Shown here piece by piece: positions 43,670 through 53,277 of a DNA stretch of 64,000 bases. Within the stretch, counting starts at the first letter, position 1. The number at the start of each line of letters is the position of its first letter. Location of the stretch: the NCBI GenBank assembly GCA_947502815.1, contig CANNBH010000001.1:2204818-2268817 (forward strand), in the 5' to 3' direction. The translations under genes and the position numbers were made by a program. This stretch comes from an uncultured Erythrobacter sp. GTDB taxonomy: Bacteria > Pseudomonadota > Alphaproteobacteria > Sphingomonadales > Sphingomonadaceae. Under the pieces are notes generated by a model. The model ran no database searches. It had not been told where the DNA came from and worked only from the letters and a program-made list of their open reading frames with translations.

Positions 43670-46630
43670 ATGTCAAACTCAAAAGCACCTAAAGCCGTTT
43701 CTGTTCTGTCCAGCGCTCTAAGCAGGGGGATCGTCTTTGTTCTTCCCAATGTTGCGCTGATCAGCGCCCTTGCGGCGCAAGAGCGTGAGCCGGTGGCGGA
43801 CGAAATCCCGACATTGGAAGCGCCAAGCCCGGATGCGGTATCAGCGCAGCCAATATGGTATTTTGAGCAAAGCGATGTCCCGGTCGATCCCGGCTTTACC
43901 TTTGGCGTGCTGGACAACGGCATGCGCTATATTCTGCGCGAAAACGCCACACCAGAAGGAGCCGCGTTGGTTCGGATGCGGATCAATTCCGGTTCGTTGG
44001 ACGAAACAGAGGATGAGCGCGGCCTTTCCCATTTCCTGGAACACATGGCGTTCAACGGTTCCGAAGGGATTCCCGAAGGGGAAATGATCGCATTGTTGGA
44101 GCGTGAGGGGCTCGCATTTGGGGCCGACACCAACGCAACGACCGGCCTTAATGCAATCACCTATATGCTCAACCTGCCGCGTAACGACGAAGAATTACTG
44201 GGCACTGCCCTTATGCTCATGCGCGAAACCGCGAGCGAGCTGACAATCGCAGAGGATGCGGTGGAACGCGAACGCGGCGTTGTATTGGCAGAACGACGCG
44301 ACCGCCGCGGCTTTACTCAGCGCGCGAGCGAGGATGGGATGGAATTCATCGCCCCCGGAGCCAGGTTTATCGATAGGCTACCGATTGGGACGCTGGAAAG
44401 TCTGGAAACGGCCACTGCCGCCCAATTGCGGGCTTTGTATGAACGGACTTACACCCCAACCAACACGGTGCTGGTGATTGTCGGGGACTTTCCGGTTGAA
44501 GTGATGGAAGCGGCCATCCGTGAGCGGTTCTCTGACTGGGAAGGCGGCCCTGAACCAAGAGACCCTGAAACCGGACCGATTGACCCTACCCGTGCTGGGC
44601 TGACGGACATCTATCTGGACGACGCTCTGTCAGAAAGCGTGTCGATCACTGCATTGGGTGAATGGATCGATGAACCCGACACAATGGCCAACCGGTCACG
44701 CCGATTAGTTCGCGGAATTGGGTATGGAATTATCGCAAGGCGTATGGCCCGACTAGCGCTTGAAGCCGATGCTCCCTTTCGTGGCGCCCGCTTTAGCAGC
44801 ACATCTGTTTTTGAAGATGCCCGTTCAACGTCGATCACCGTTTCCAGCGAAGACGGCAAGTGGCGCGAAGGTGTGTTGGCGGCGGTGCGCGAAGTGAACC
44901 AAGCCCTCACCTATGGCTTCACTCAGGCCGAATTGGACGAACAGATCGCCAATGTTCGCACGTCGCTAGAAAACGGCGTCGCCGGGGCCGAAACCCGCGC
45001 CAACAGCAGCTATATTGGCGGCGCTCTCGGCTTGGTGGCGAACGATTCTGTACCAACCACGCCTGAATTCCGGTTAGAACTGTTTACCACGTTGCTGCCT
45101 GACATCACGCCCGATGCGGTTCACGCAGCCGTGCTTGAAGATGCATTGCCCATCACAAACCCAATGATCCGATTTCAGGGACGCACGGCACCTGAAGGCG
45201 GAGAGGATGCATTGCGCGCCGCATTTGCAGAAGGAATGGCGCTCCCCATCGCCGCGCCGCAAGACACCGGCGCAGCAGAGTTTGCCTACACTGACTTTGG
45301 GCCTCCCGGCGAAGTCGTTTCTGACACGCGAGAAGACAGGCTCGGTTTTCGTTACATCACCTTTGCCAATGGTGTTCGGCTAACACTGAAACAAACCGAC
45401 ATTCGCGAAGACCGCGTTAGTTTTCGCATGTCAGTCGACGGCGGTTCACTGCTGAACACGCGCGAAGACCCTTTGCGAACCTATCTGATCGGCTCGATCC
45501 CTTCCGGCGGCCTCGGACTGCACAGCGCGGATGAATTGCGCACCGTCTTGGCCGGGCGCAGCGTCGGATTGCGGCTTTCCAACGCTAGCGATGCATTCAG
45601 TTTTGCCGGAGGTACAACCCGGCGTGATTTGGAATTGCAGATGCAAGTGCTGGCAGCTGGCCTGACCGATCCCGGTTATCGCCGTGAGGGCATCGAACGG
45701 TTCCGACAGGGGATCGACAACTTCTTTGAAACTCTGCGATCAACTCCGGGTCGGAGTTACTCCACTCAGGCAGGTGCAATACTATCAGGGGGCGACCCGC
45801 GCTTTACGCTTCAATCGCGTGAAGAGTTTCTCTCATTGGATTTTGAGCAGTTGCAAGCCGCTGTTGGCGACCGGTTTGATCGCGGCGCAATTGAGCTAGC
45901 CTTAGTCGGCGACTTTGATGAAGACGCAGCGATCGCTGCTGTCGCCCAGTCCTTGGGCGCGTTGCCGGTGCGCGAGGCCGAGTTCTTGCCGCGCACGGAA
46001 GCCCGCGAGCGTCAGTTCACGGCCGAACGCAGCGATCATACACTTTATCATGAAGGCGAAGCGGATCAGGCTCTGGTACGAATCGTTTGGCCCACCACCG
46101 ATGACCGCGATCTTGGCAAAGCCATGCGGATTTCGCTGCTTGCCCGAGTGTTTCAGATTGAGCTGACCGAACGGCTGCGAGAGGAACTGGGTCAGGCCTA
46201 TTCACCCCGCGCCTCCAGCTCAATGAGCCGAACCTATCCCGGTTATGGCACTTTGACTGTCTCCGCTTCCGTCGATGTGGCCGAAGTGGATGCTACCCGC
46301 GCTGCAATTGCCGCTTTGGTCGAAGAAATTCGCCTAGAACCCATTGATCCAGATGTGATCGACCGTGCCCGTGCACCTCTGCTTGAGGCGTATGACAACG
46401 CGCTCAAATCCCTTGGTGGCTGGATGTCACTTGCCGATCGCGCGCAAAGCGAAGGCAACCGGTTGGAACGATGGTTCCTTGGCCCTGCTCTGCTCCGTGA
46501 AATCACTGCGGAAGATATTCAAGCCGAAGCACAACTCTATCTTGGCGCCAGTGATGCTGTGAAATTTGTCGTTTTGCCGCAGGAGACAAGCGATCCAGAG
46601 GAAGAAACGGAAACCGAGCCAACAACCTGA
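43670..46630 (+). CDS. Exported M16 family zinc metallopeptidase (two-domain, pitrilysin-like)
   Basis: The 986-residue protein begins with a probable signal peptide (SRGIVFVLPNVALISALAAQ). The first M16 domain has the inverted zinc motif HFLEHMAFNGSE (H-x-x-E-H) and a distal Glu in the ELTIAEDAVERERGVVLAE helix. It is followed by the paired, inactive-type domain that begins near residue 550 and ends with RIVWPTTDDRD and TERLREELGQAYSP, an R/Y signature of the family. Such clamshell peptidases degrade small peptides. The gene follows the caspase-like gene on the same strand with a repeat-rich spacer, so a joint periplasmic proteolytic role is possible. Confidence 0.92.
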   Translation: MSNSKAPKAVSVLSSALSRGIVFVLPNVALISALAAQEREPVADEIPTLEAPSPDAVSAQPIWYFEQSDVPVDPGFTFGVLDNGMRYILRENATPEGAALVRMRINSGSLDETEDERGLSHFLEHMAFNGSEGIPEGEMIALLEREGLAFGADTNATTGLNAITYMLNLPRNDEELLGTALMLMRETASELTIAEDAVERERGVVLAERRDRRGFTQRASEDGMEFIAPGARFIDRLPIGTLESLETATAAQLRALYERTYTPTNTVLVIVGDFPVEVMEAAIRERFSDWEGGPEPRDPETGPIDPTRAGLTDIYLDDALSESVSITALGEWIDEPDTMANRSRRLVRGIGYGIIARRMARLALEADAPFRGARFSSTSVFEDARSTSITVSSEDGKWREGVLAAVREVNQALTYGFTQAELDEQIANVRTSLENGVAGAETRANSSYIGGALGLVANDSVPTTPEFRLELFTTLLPDITPDAVHAAVLEDALPITNPMIRFQGRTAPEGGEDALRAAFAEGMALPIAAPQDTGAAEFAYTDFGPPGEVVSDTREDRLGFRYITFANGVRLTLKQTDIREDRVSFRMSVDGGSLLNTREDPLRTYLIGSIPSGGLGLHSADELRTVLAGRSVGLRLSNASDAFSFAGGTTRRDLELQMQVLAAGLTDPGYRREGIERFRQGIDNFFETLRSTPGRSYSTQAGAILSGGDPRFTLQSREEFLSLDFEQLQAAVGDRFDRGAIELALVGDFDEDAAIAAVAQSLGALPVREAEFLPRTEARERQFTAERSDHTLYHEGEADQALVRIVWPTTDDRDLGKAMRISLLARVFQIELTERLREELGQAYSPRASSSMSRTYPGYGTLTVSASVDVAEVDATRAAIAALVEEIRLEPIDPDVIDRARAPLLEAYDNALKSLGGWMSLADRAQSEGNRLERWFLGPALLREITAEDIQAEAQLYLGASDAVKFVVLPQETSDPEEETETEPTT

Positions 46631-46780
46631 TCAATCGCTAGTTTCGTTAGATCAAATTGCGTCATTTGCATGTTTTGTGAAAAGCAGCCGTTGAATACGC
46701 ACCCTGCGCCAATTGCGCGCAGTCCGCCATTCGCTATAGGCAATCTCAGAACGCCAGAATCAAGCCACAGGACCTGCCCC

Positions 46781-47032
46781 ATGAAAGTTCGCATTCTCGT
46801 CCGCCTCAAACCCGGCGTACTCGATCCTCAAGGGCGCGCGGTGCACCATTCTTTGGACAGCCTTGGCTTTGATGGGGTCGACGATGTGCGCATTGGCCGC
46901 ATGATCGAAATGGACGTGGCCGATGGGACCAGCGACGAAGCGCTCAACCAAATGTGCGAAAAACTGCTCGCCAACATGGTGATCGAAGATTTCGCGATTG
47001 AGAAGTTGAGCAACCAAGCGGAGCACGCTTGA
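46781..47032 (+). CDS. purS: Phosphoribosylformylglycinamidine synthase subunit PurS
   Basis: The 83-residue PurS subunit bridges PurL and PurQ in the FGAM synthase complex and carries no active site itself. It starts [20 protein letters not shown] and has [15 protein letters not shown], both typical. The ORF-track start upstream adds 37 codons of non-coding sequence. Its TGA overlaps the purQ ATG. A 150-base spacer after the M16 gene probably holds a separate promoter. Confidence 0.95.
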   Translation: MKVRILVRLKPGVLDPQGRAVHHSLDSLGFDGVDDVRIGRMIEMDVADGTSDEALNQMCEKLLANMVIEDFAIEKLSNQAEHA

Positions 47033-47721
47033 TGGCATTTCGCGCCGCTGTCATCACCTTTCCCGGTTCCAATTGCGACCGCGATATGGCGGTCGCTCTG
47101 GAGGCTGTTTCCGGCAAAAGCGCCTTGCGCGCGTGGCATGGCGATGCTGATTTACCGGACAATCTAGATTTTATCGCGCTGCCCGGCGGCTTTTCCTACG
47201 GCGATTATCTGCGTTCTGGCGCGATGGCCGCAAAAAGCCCGATCCTACGCGCCGTCGTGGCGGCGGCTGAACGCGGCGTCCCAGTTTTGGGTGTCTGCAA
47301 CGGGTTTCAAGTGCTCACTGAAAGCGGTTTGCTGCCCGGTGCGTTGATGCGCAACGCGGGGCAGACCTTTGTTTGCCGCACGGTCGATTTGGCCGCCGTG
47401 AACTCGCAGTCGCTGTTCACATCTGGGTTTGAACCGGGTGAACATCTGCGCGTGCCCGTGGCCCATCATGATGGCAATTACTTCGCCGACGAAGCGACCC
47501 TCGACGCCCTTGAAGGGGACGGCCGGATTGCCTTCCGCTATGTCGACAATCCCAATGGATCGCAGCGCGATATTGCCGGTGTTTTGAGCGAGAATGGCCG
47601 CGTATTGGGCATGATGCCCCATCCTGAACGTGCGATTGAGCCTGCCGCTCACGCCTCGCTGGGCGGCAGCGACGGTCGGCGTCTGTTTGAGAACGTAATC
47701 GCGGGTCTGGTCGCGGCCTAA
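47032..47721 (+). CDS. purQ: Phosphoribosylformylglycinamidine synthase subunit PurQ (glutaminase)
   Basis: PurQ releases ammonia from glutamine for FGAM synthase in purine synthesis. The 229-residue class I amidotransferase shows [34 protein letters not shown], the nucleophile Cys in [13 protein letters not shown] and the His/Glu pair in [11 protein letters not shown]. The first ATG, overlapping the purS stop, is preferred to the TTG one codon earlier. The purL gene expected next is absent; a convergent signalling gene follows instead. Confidence 0.96.
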   Translation: MAFRAAVITFPGSNCDRDMAVALEAVSGKSALRAWHGDADLPDNLDFIALPGGFSYGDYLRSGAMAAKSPILRAVVAAAERGVPVLGVCNGFQVLTESGLLPGALMRNAGQTFVCRTVDLAAVNSQSLFTSGFEPGEHLRVPVAHHDGNYFADEATLDALEGDGRIAFRYVDNPNGSQRDIAGVLSENGRVLGMMPHPERAIEPAAHASLGGSDGRRLFENVIAGLVAA

Positions 47722-47742
47722 AATGGGGCCAAACGCTCAGTT

Positions 47743-50106
47743 CTAGGCGCTCTTGCGCATCGCCCTTCTCTCTTTTGAAAACAGGCGCAGCGCTTCTTGG
47801 TTGGACATAGGCCGGCCAAAATAGAAGCCTTGGATCTTGTCACAACCAAGGTTGCGGATCAGCTCAGCTTCGTCGGCATTCTCCACCCCTTCGGCGGTGG
47901 TTGTCATGTTCATGCTTTTGGCCATAGCCACCACTGCATTCACAATCGCCAGACTTTCATTGCTTCCCTGCCCTGCCCCTTGGACAAAACTGCGATCCAC
48001 TTTGATCGTTGAGAAACGCAATTTGCGCAAATAACCGAGCGAGGAATAGCCGGTGCCGAAATCGTCCAACGCGATGGAGCAGCCCAGAGCCATCGCCTGC
48101 TCCAATGCATTGCGGGCAATGCTGGCATCGCGCAGGAAGATGCTCTCAGTCACCTCGATCTCAAGCCGTTCAGGGCGAAGCCCGCTGGAGGCGAGAGCGT
48201 CCACGACATCCTGATGGAAGTCAGGTTCCAGCAATTGTTCTGGCGAGACGTTGACGTTCACTTTAACATGATCAGGCCAATTTCGCGCCTCAAGGCACGC
48301 CTGCCGCAGAACCCATTTGCCAATCGGTACGATCAGGCGGGTGTCTTCTGCAACGGGAATGAACTTGCCTGGGCTGACAAAGCCGTGATCAGCACTGTTC
48401 CAGCGCACCAAGGCTTCAAAACTGACGATCTCTTCGCTGCGCGCATCAACGACCGGCTGATAATGGAGTATGAATTCATCACGACCCAAGGCTTTGCGCA
48501 AAGACGCTTCGAGCTGACGGCGTTCTTCCGCTGAAGCATGCAGCACAGGTTCGAACCGGCAATGTTCGCCGCCGCCCACATCCTTTGATCGGTAAAGCGC
48601 AAGGTCGGCATTCCGCATCAATTCTTCAACGCTTCTGCCGTCGCGCGGCCCAATCGCAGAACCAATGCTGGCTCCGACATAAAGCGTTTGGTTGTCGATA
48701 ACATAGGGTTCTGACAGCGTTTGAATGACTCTTGCGGCCAAGGTGTGCATCACACTCAGGTTGCTCGCGTCCCGAATGACGATCGCGAATTCATCGCCGC
48801 CTAAGCGCCCGACCATGGCGTTGTCATCCATCAGCGACTCCAGCCGCGCCGCCACCTGCGCCAGCATCTTATCACCCGTCATATGGCCAAGCGAATCGTT
48901 CACGGCCTTAAACCGATCCAGATCCACCATCAGCAAGGCGCAGCGCGTGCGCCAGTGCTTAGAATATTCCAACGCTTCGCCCAGCGCCTCTGTCAACATC
49001 AACCTGTTGGGCAGCGAAGTGAGGGTGTCGTACCGCGCAAGATAGGCAATCTTCTCGCTGGATGCCCGCTGTTCGGTCACATCGGAGCCAACCCCGCGAA
49101 AGCCGACGAATTTACCGCGTTCATCGCGAATGGGCGTGCCAGACAGTTCCCACCAACGCTCCACACCTTGGATCGAAACCTGCACAATAAGGTTTGAGAA
49201 ATTCTCACGATTGCGCAGCCGTTCCGCTAGGTCATGTAGGCTTGCCGGGAAATTGCCGCTTTGCCAATGCGAACCGGCAATAAGCTCAAGCAAAGGCTGC
49301 CCTTCGACTTCCTTTTCAGTTGCGTTGAGAGCAAAAGCAAAACGCGGACTGACGGAACGAAGGCGCCGCTGCGGGTCAATTTCCCAAAGCCAGTCAGCTT
49401 CGTTCTCTTCAAATTCGCGCAGCAATAGCGAGACAACTTCTTCTTTTTCGGCGATGCCATCTTCGGCAATACGCGCCACAAGATATGTCCGCGCAACCTG
49501 CACAGTGCCCAGCGCAGTGGCCACCATGAACAGCACAACCGCTGCAACGACAAACCACTGCTCTGTCATTGCAGCCGATGCAATTCCGGCCGCTCCAAGG
49601 ATCGCAGTGAAGATCAGAATACTGATCGGGGATGTGGTGTAAAAATAGACCGATGCCGCCACCAAGAGCAGCATCACAATAATCAAAGCGACCGATTCGC
49701 TGCCCGTGCCCAATGGGGCGAACAGAAAAAGCGGCGCCGACCATAATATTCCAGAGAATATTGACGTGCCAGCGTGCTGAAAAAATTCACTGCTCGACAA
49801 TTGCCGTTGATCGGAATTGGCCAATCGCCGATCCGCCTGCGCACCGCGAACATGCACAAACGCGAGCGCCACCATCCATCCGCCAACCCAAATGGGACCA
49901 GCTGATGGAAGATACATCTGCGCTACAAACAGGCTCAAGAGAGCGTGAACATATGCTCTTTGGAAGGTGAGCTTTCCAAGGGCTGCATATTGCAATCCGC
50001 GCAAACGCGCCCAGTCAAAGTCGCCCTTATCCGATAGGCCAAGAACAGCCATCAGGGGCAGAGCCTCCTCGAAAGGCTGTTCAGAGTCGGATTTCGGGTT
50101 GTTCAC
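47743..50106 (-). CDS. Membrane GGDEF-EAL protein with PAS domain (c-di-GMP metabolism)
   Basis: The 787-residue protein starts at GTG. Residues about 50-210 form a membrane region of roughly five to six helices, then a short coiled segment, and a PAS domain (about 225-345) whose end reads VGSDVTEQRASSEKIAYLARYD. The GGDEF domain has an intact active site (VGRLGGDEFAIV), and the EAL domain has EALVRW, the LDDFGTGYSSLGYL loop and AEGVE. Both activities could therefore be real: synthesis and breakdown of c-di-GMP controlling motility or biofilm. It stands alone between purQ (convergent) and glmS. Confidence 0.94.
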   Translation of the reverse strand: MNNPKSDSEQPFEEALPLMAVLGLSDKGDFDWARLRGLQYAALGKLTFQRAYVHALLSLFVAQMYLPSAGPIWVGGWMVALAFVHVRGAQADRRLANSDQRQLSSSEFFQHAGTSIFSGILWSAPLFLFAPLGTGSESVALIIVMLLLVAASVYFYTTSPISILIFTAILGAAGIASAAMTEQWFVVAAVVLFMVATALGTVQVARTYLVARIAEDGIAEKEEVVSLLLREFEENEADWLWEIDPQRRLRSVSPRFAFALNATEKEVEGQPLLELIAGSHWQSGNFPASLHDLAERLRNRENFSNLIVQVSIQGVERWWELSGTPIRDERGKFVGFRGVGSDVTEQRASSEKIAYLARYDTLTSLPNRLMLTEALGEALEYSKHWRTRCALLMVDLDRFKAVNDSLGHMTGDKMLAQVAARLESLMDDNAMVGRLGGDEFAIVIRDASNLSVMHTLAARVIQTLSEPYVIDNQTLYVGASIGSAIGPRDGRSVEELMRNADLALYRSKDVGGGEHCRFEPVLHASAEERRQLEASLRKALGRDEFILHYQPVVDARSEEIVSFEALVRWNSADHGFVSPGKFIPVAEDTRLIVPIGKWVLRQACLEARNWPDHVKVNVNVSPEQLLEPDFHQDVVDALASSGLRPERLEIEVTESIFLRDASIARNALEQAMALGCSIALDDFGTGYSSLGYLRKLRFSTIKVDRSFVQGAGQGSNESLAIVNAVVAMAKSMNMTTTAEGVENADEAELIRNLGCDKIQGFYFGRPMSNQEALRLFSKERRAMRKSA

Positions 50107-50235
50107 CCCGTGGCGTTTAACGATGAAAGGTTAAGGGGGGAGTAAAATGTTGGAGGCCTTTTTGAGGCCACATAGTTAACATATTCCGCCCTCGACAAAT
50201 CGGGGTCGCGGAGTGGAAGAATTAACGAAAAATGC

Positions 50236-52071
50236 TCACTCCACCGTGACCGATTTTGCCAGATTACGCGGTTGATCCACGTCAGTCCCCTTAACCACAG
50301 CGACATGATAAGCCAAAAGCTGCACAGGAATTGCATAAACGAGCGGCGCAATAAGTGGATGAACAACCGGCATTTCGATCGTCGCAAGACAGCCCTCGCC
50401 GGCTTCCTCGACCCCTTTCGCATCCGAAATCAGCACCACTTTTCCGCCGCGAGCACGAACCTCTTCCATGTTGGAAACAGTCTTTTCAAACAGCGGCCCT
50501 GATGGCGCAATCACCACCACGGGCACTTCGTCATCGATCAATGCGATCGGGCCGTGCTTCATTTCTCCGCTGGCGTAACCTTCGGCGTGTATGTAACTGA
50601 TTTCTTTAAGTTTCAACGCACCTTCGAGCGCCAATGGATAGTCCTGTCCCCGGCCCAAATAGAGCACATCGCGAGCCGGGGCGATAAGGGGCGCGATGGC
50701 GGCAATGTCATCGTCATGGGCGAGCGCGGCGTTGAGCGCGCCGGGAGCCTCAAGCAAATGGCCCACCACGTCTTTCTCCTGCTCTCGGCTCAGTTTGCCT
50801 TTTACCACCGCCATGTTTGCGGCCAACGCCGCCAGCACGGCCAATTGGCAGGTGAACGCCTTGGTCGAAGCAACGCCGATTTCAGGGCCAGCATGCGTGG
50901 GCAAAAGCAAGTCTGCCTCGCGCGCCATGGAGCTCGTTGGAACATTGACGACGACGCCGATGGTTTGCCCTTCCGCCTTGCAATGGCGCAGCGCGGCTAG
51001 GGTATCTGCGGTCTCTCCGCTTTGCGAGATAAACAGCGCCAGGCCGCCCTCTTCGAGTACGGGTTCGCGATATCGAAATTCCGATGCGACATCGATATCA
51101 ACCGGCACGCGGGCGAATTGTTCAAACCAATATTTGGCCACGAGACCGGCGTAAAAAGACGTCCCGCAGGCCACAATTGTCAGACGTTTCACGCCAGACA
51201 AATCAAAATCAAATTGCGGTAGGGCCACGGAATTGTCTTCGCGCCGCAGATAGGATGAAAGTGTCTGCGCAACCACAGTTGGCTGCTCAAAAATCTCTTT
51301 CTGCATAAAGTGGCGATAATTGCCCTTTTCCACGGCAGCCGCCGACGCACCCGATGCCTGAACAGGCCGGATCGTTTCGCGCCCTTCAGAATCGAAAATC
51401 TGGGCCCGGTTCTGGCGCACTATCGCCCAGTCACCTTCTTCCAAATAGGTGATCCGCTGTGTGAGCGGGGCCAGCGCCAAAGCGTCAGAGCCCAGAAACA
51501 TCTCAGGATTGTCGGGATCGGTTCCATGGCCAATGACCAACGGCGACCCAAGCCGCGCGCCGATAAGCAAATCGGGATGCTGGCGGAATGTGATGGCAAG
51601 CGCAAAGGCACCGCGCAAACGCGGCAAGACGGTGCGCACAGCACTTTCCGGAGAAGCGCCATTTTCGATCTCACGCGAGATGAGATGCGCGACCACTTCG
51701 CTGTCGGTTTCACTTTCGAATGTGCGGCCATCTACGGCCAGCTCGGCGCGCAATTCCTTGAAATTTTCGATGATACCATTGTGCACAATCGCGACTTCGC
51801 CGGTCGCGTGCGGATGCGCGTTGGCCGATGTGGGCGCTCCATGCGTAGCCCAGCGAGTGTGGGCGATCCCAATCGTGCCCGGCGCAGGTTCATTGCTTAG
51901 CACCCCGACAAGGTTCATCAGCTTGCCTTCGGCCCGGCGGCGCACCAATTTGCCATCATGCAAAGTGCAGACACCAGCGCTGTCATAGCCGCGATATTCC
52001 ATCCGGCGCAGGCCATCGACCAAACGGTCCGCCACCGCTTCCGAACTCACGATCCCGATAATGCCGCACAT
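50236..52071 (-). CDS. glmS: Glutamine-fructose-6-phosphate aminotransferase (isomerizing)
   Basis: GlmS makes glucosamine 6-phosphate from fructose 6-phosphate and glutamine, the first step to UDP-GlcNAc. The 611-residue protein begins MCGIIGIVSSEAV with the N-terminal Cys nucleophile after Met removal. It has HTRWATHGAPT and NGIIENFKELRAEL in the glutaminase domain, two SIS domains with TIVACGTSFYAG and ISQSGETADTLAALR, and the C-terminal end PRNLAKSVTVE. UDP-GlcNAc is the substrate of PseB in the glycan locus downstream. The upstream spacer carries two 13-base direct repeats. Confidence 0.96.
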   Translation of the reverse strand: MCGIIGIVSSEAVADRLVDGLRRMEYRGYDSAGVCTLHDGKLVRRRAEGKLMNLVGVLSNEPAPGTIGIAHTRWATHGAPTSANAHPHATGEVAIVHNGIIENFKELRAELAVDGRTFESETDSEVVAHLISREIENGASPESAVRTVLPRLRGAFALAITFRQHPDLLIGARLGSPLVIGHGTDPDNPEMFLGSDALALAPLTQRITYLEEGDWAIVRQNRAQIFDSEGRETIRPVQASGASAAAVEKGNYRHFMQKEIFEQPTVVAQTLSSYLRREDNSVALPQFDFDLSGVKRLTIVACGTSFYAGLVAKYWFEQFARVPVDIDVASEFRYREPVLEEGGLALFISQSGETADTLAALRHCKAEGQTIGVVVNVPTSSMAREADLLLPTHAGPEIGVASTKAFTCQLAVLAALAANMAVVKGKLSREQEKDVVGHLLEAPGALNAALAHDDDIAAIAPLIAPARDVLYLGRGQDYPLALEGALKLKEISYIHAEGYASGEMKHGPIALIDDEVPVVVIAPSGPLFEKTVSNMEEVRARGGKVVLISDAKGVEEAGEGCLATIEMPVVHPLIAPLVYAIPVQLLAYHVAVVKGTDVDQPRNLAKSVTVE

Positions 52072-52098
52072 AGACTTTGATATTCCCTGTTTTGGAGA

Positions 52099-52187
52099 GC
52101 GCGCCTGCGCACCCTAAATCCCGCTTAGTGTAGGCCCGTTAACCCTCATAAAGTTGAATATTGCTTGAAGAAAGGCGCGCCTGCGCA
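52099..52187. repeat. Pair of 13-base direct repeats upstream of glmS
   Basis: GCGCGCCTGCGCA occurs at 52099-52111 and again at 52175-52187, 76 bases apart, within the 130-base spacer ahead of glmS. The copies contain the palindrome TGCGCA. They could be operator sites for glmS, but no regulator is known from sequence. Confidence 0.6.
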
Positions 52188-52201
52188 GTTTATTTGTATT
52201 T

Positions 52202-53122
52202 CTATGTCCGTATTGGCGGTGTTTGCGGGCTGGAAATCGATATGGGCTTTAACCCATCACGCCAAAGGTAAAGCCCCGCCGCGATAATCAGCCCCGCACC
52301 CAAAAGGGTCAGCAGATCGGGCACATCCCCGAAAAACAACCAGCCCAGCGCCACCGCAACCACCATTTGCACATAGATTGCCGGTGCCACCTGCGCCGCG
52401 CCTGCCCGGCTTGTGCCGATATAGGCAAGCCAATGGGCGGTGCTGGCGGTGAGCGCGACAAAGGCGCAGCGCGCGGCCACATCCCAGCTTGGCCAGCCGA
52501 AATCGAGCGCCGGTTCGCCTGACAGTTTTGCGCCGAGCGACACTGCGATCAGGATCGGAACCGCGAATCCAGCAACAAAAACCTGCATCGACAGCGCGCT
52601 TCCCTGACCCGCGCTGGCCCGGTTGGACACCATCAACAATGCGAACAACACCGCCGACACCAACGGCAACAGCGCACCCCAACCCAACAATGCCAAATTG
52701 GGGCGAAGAATGATGACCACGCCAATCAGAGCAACAACGGAGATCGCGTAAACTTTGGGCTTTACCGTTTCACCCAGCAGCAGACCGGCAAACAATTGGG
52801 TCAGGATCGGCGATAGAAAGGCAATCGCCATAGCCTCAGCCAAGGGCATGATGTAAATCGCCGAAAAGAAACACACTGATGCCAGCGCAAGGCATGTCGC
52901 CCGCGCCAATTGCAGCGGCAAGCTTTGCGGAACGAACGCTTTTGGCCCTTCGCTGCGCCACAACAGCGCCGATAAAACCAGCGCGCCAATAGAGAACCGC
53001 AATGCCGCAACCGCATAGGGGGGCCAGGCATCGGCCATGCTTTTCACCACAGCGTCGCCGCAGGAAAGCAATGCAAAGCCGGTCGCCGCATAGGCTAATC
53101 CGCTGCGCTCTGTTGGCGTCAT
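52202..53122 (-). CDS. EamA (drug/metabolite transporter) family permease
   Basis: The 306-residue protein is made of about ten membrane helices in two EamA repeats, the layout of the DMT superfamily that exports or imports metabolites. Typical features are GFALLSCGDAVVKSMADAWP at the start, and the paired hydrophobic helices ending LGAGLIIAAGLYLWRDG. The substrate cannot be inferred. It lies on the same strand as glmS, upstream of it, with the repeat-bearing spacer between. Confidence 0.9.
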   Translation of the reverse strand: MTPTERSGLAYAATGFALLSCGDAVVKSMADAWPPYAVAALRFSIGALVLSALLWRSEGPKAFVPQSLPLQLARATCLALASVCFFSAIYIMPLAEAMAIAFLSPILTQLFAGLLLGETVKPKVYAISVVALIGVVIILRPNLALLGWGALLPLVSAVLFALLMVSNRASAGQGSALSMQVFVAGFAVPILIAVSLGAKLSGEPALDFGWPSWDVAARCAFVALTASTAHWLAYIGTSRAGAAQVAPAIYVQMVVAVALGWLFFGDVPDLLTLLGAGLIIAAGLYLWRDGLKPISISSPQTPPIRT

Positions 53123-53277
53123 GTCAGCGGCCCTGCCCCAAGTATTCTCTTACCAATTCCCATGACTCGCACTGCGCCAGAGCCATGCAAAACGCAACCC
53201 GGCGCGGCCCCAACGAGACGGCGGCAGGTGGGTCTATGGCTTGCGTTTGAGCAGGACCCTGTTGGAGAATTTTCAGA

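Noticed and set aside
43387-43923. 178-residue minus-strand ORF across the caspase/M16 spacer
   Set aside because: It overlaps the ends of two firm genes, and its ERENTERENTGCENTG-like stretch is only the translation of the 15-base repeats.
50107-50235. glmS ribozyme or riboswitch
   Set aside because: No ribozyme core is visible upstream or downstream of glmS; such ribozymes are typical of Gram-positive bacteria.
53141-53149. Extra copy of AGTATTCTC near the EamA gene
   Set aside because: A single 9-base copy with no spacing partner is not enough to link it to the 43.6 kb repeats.
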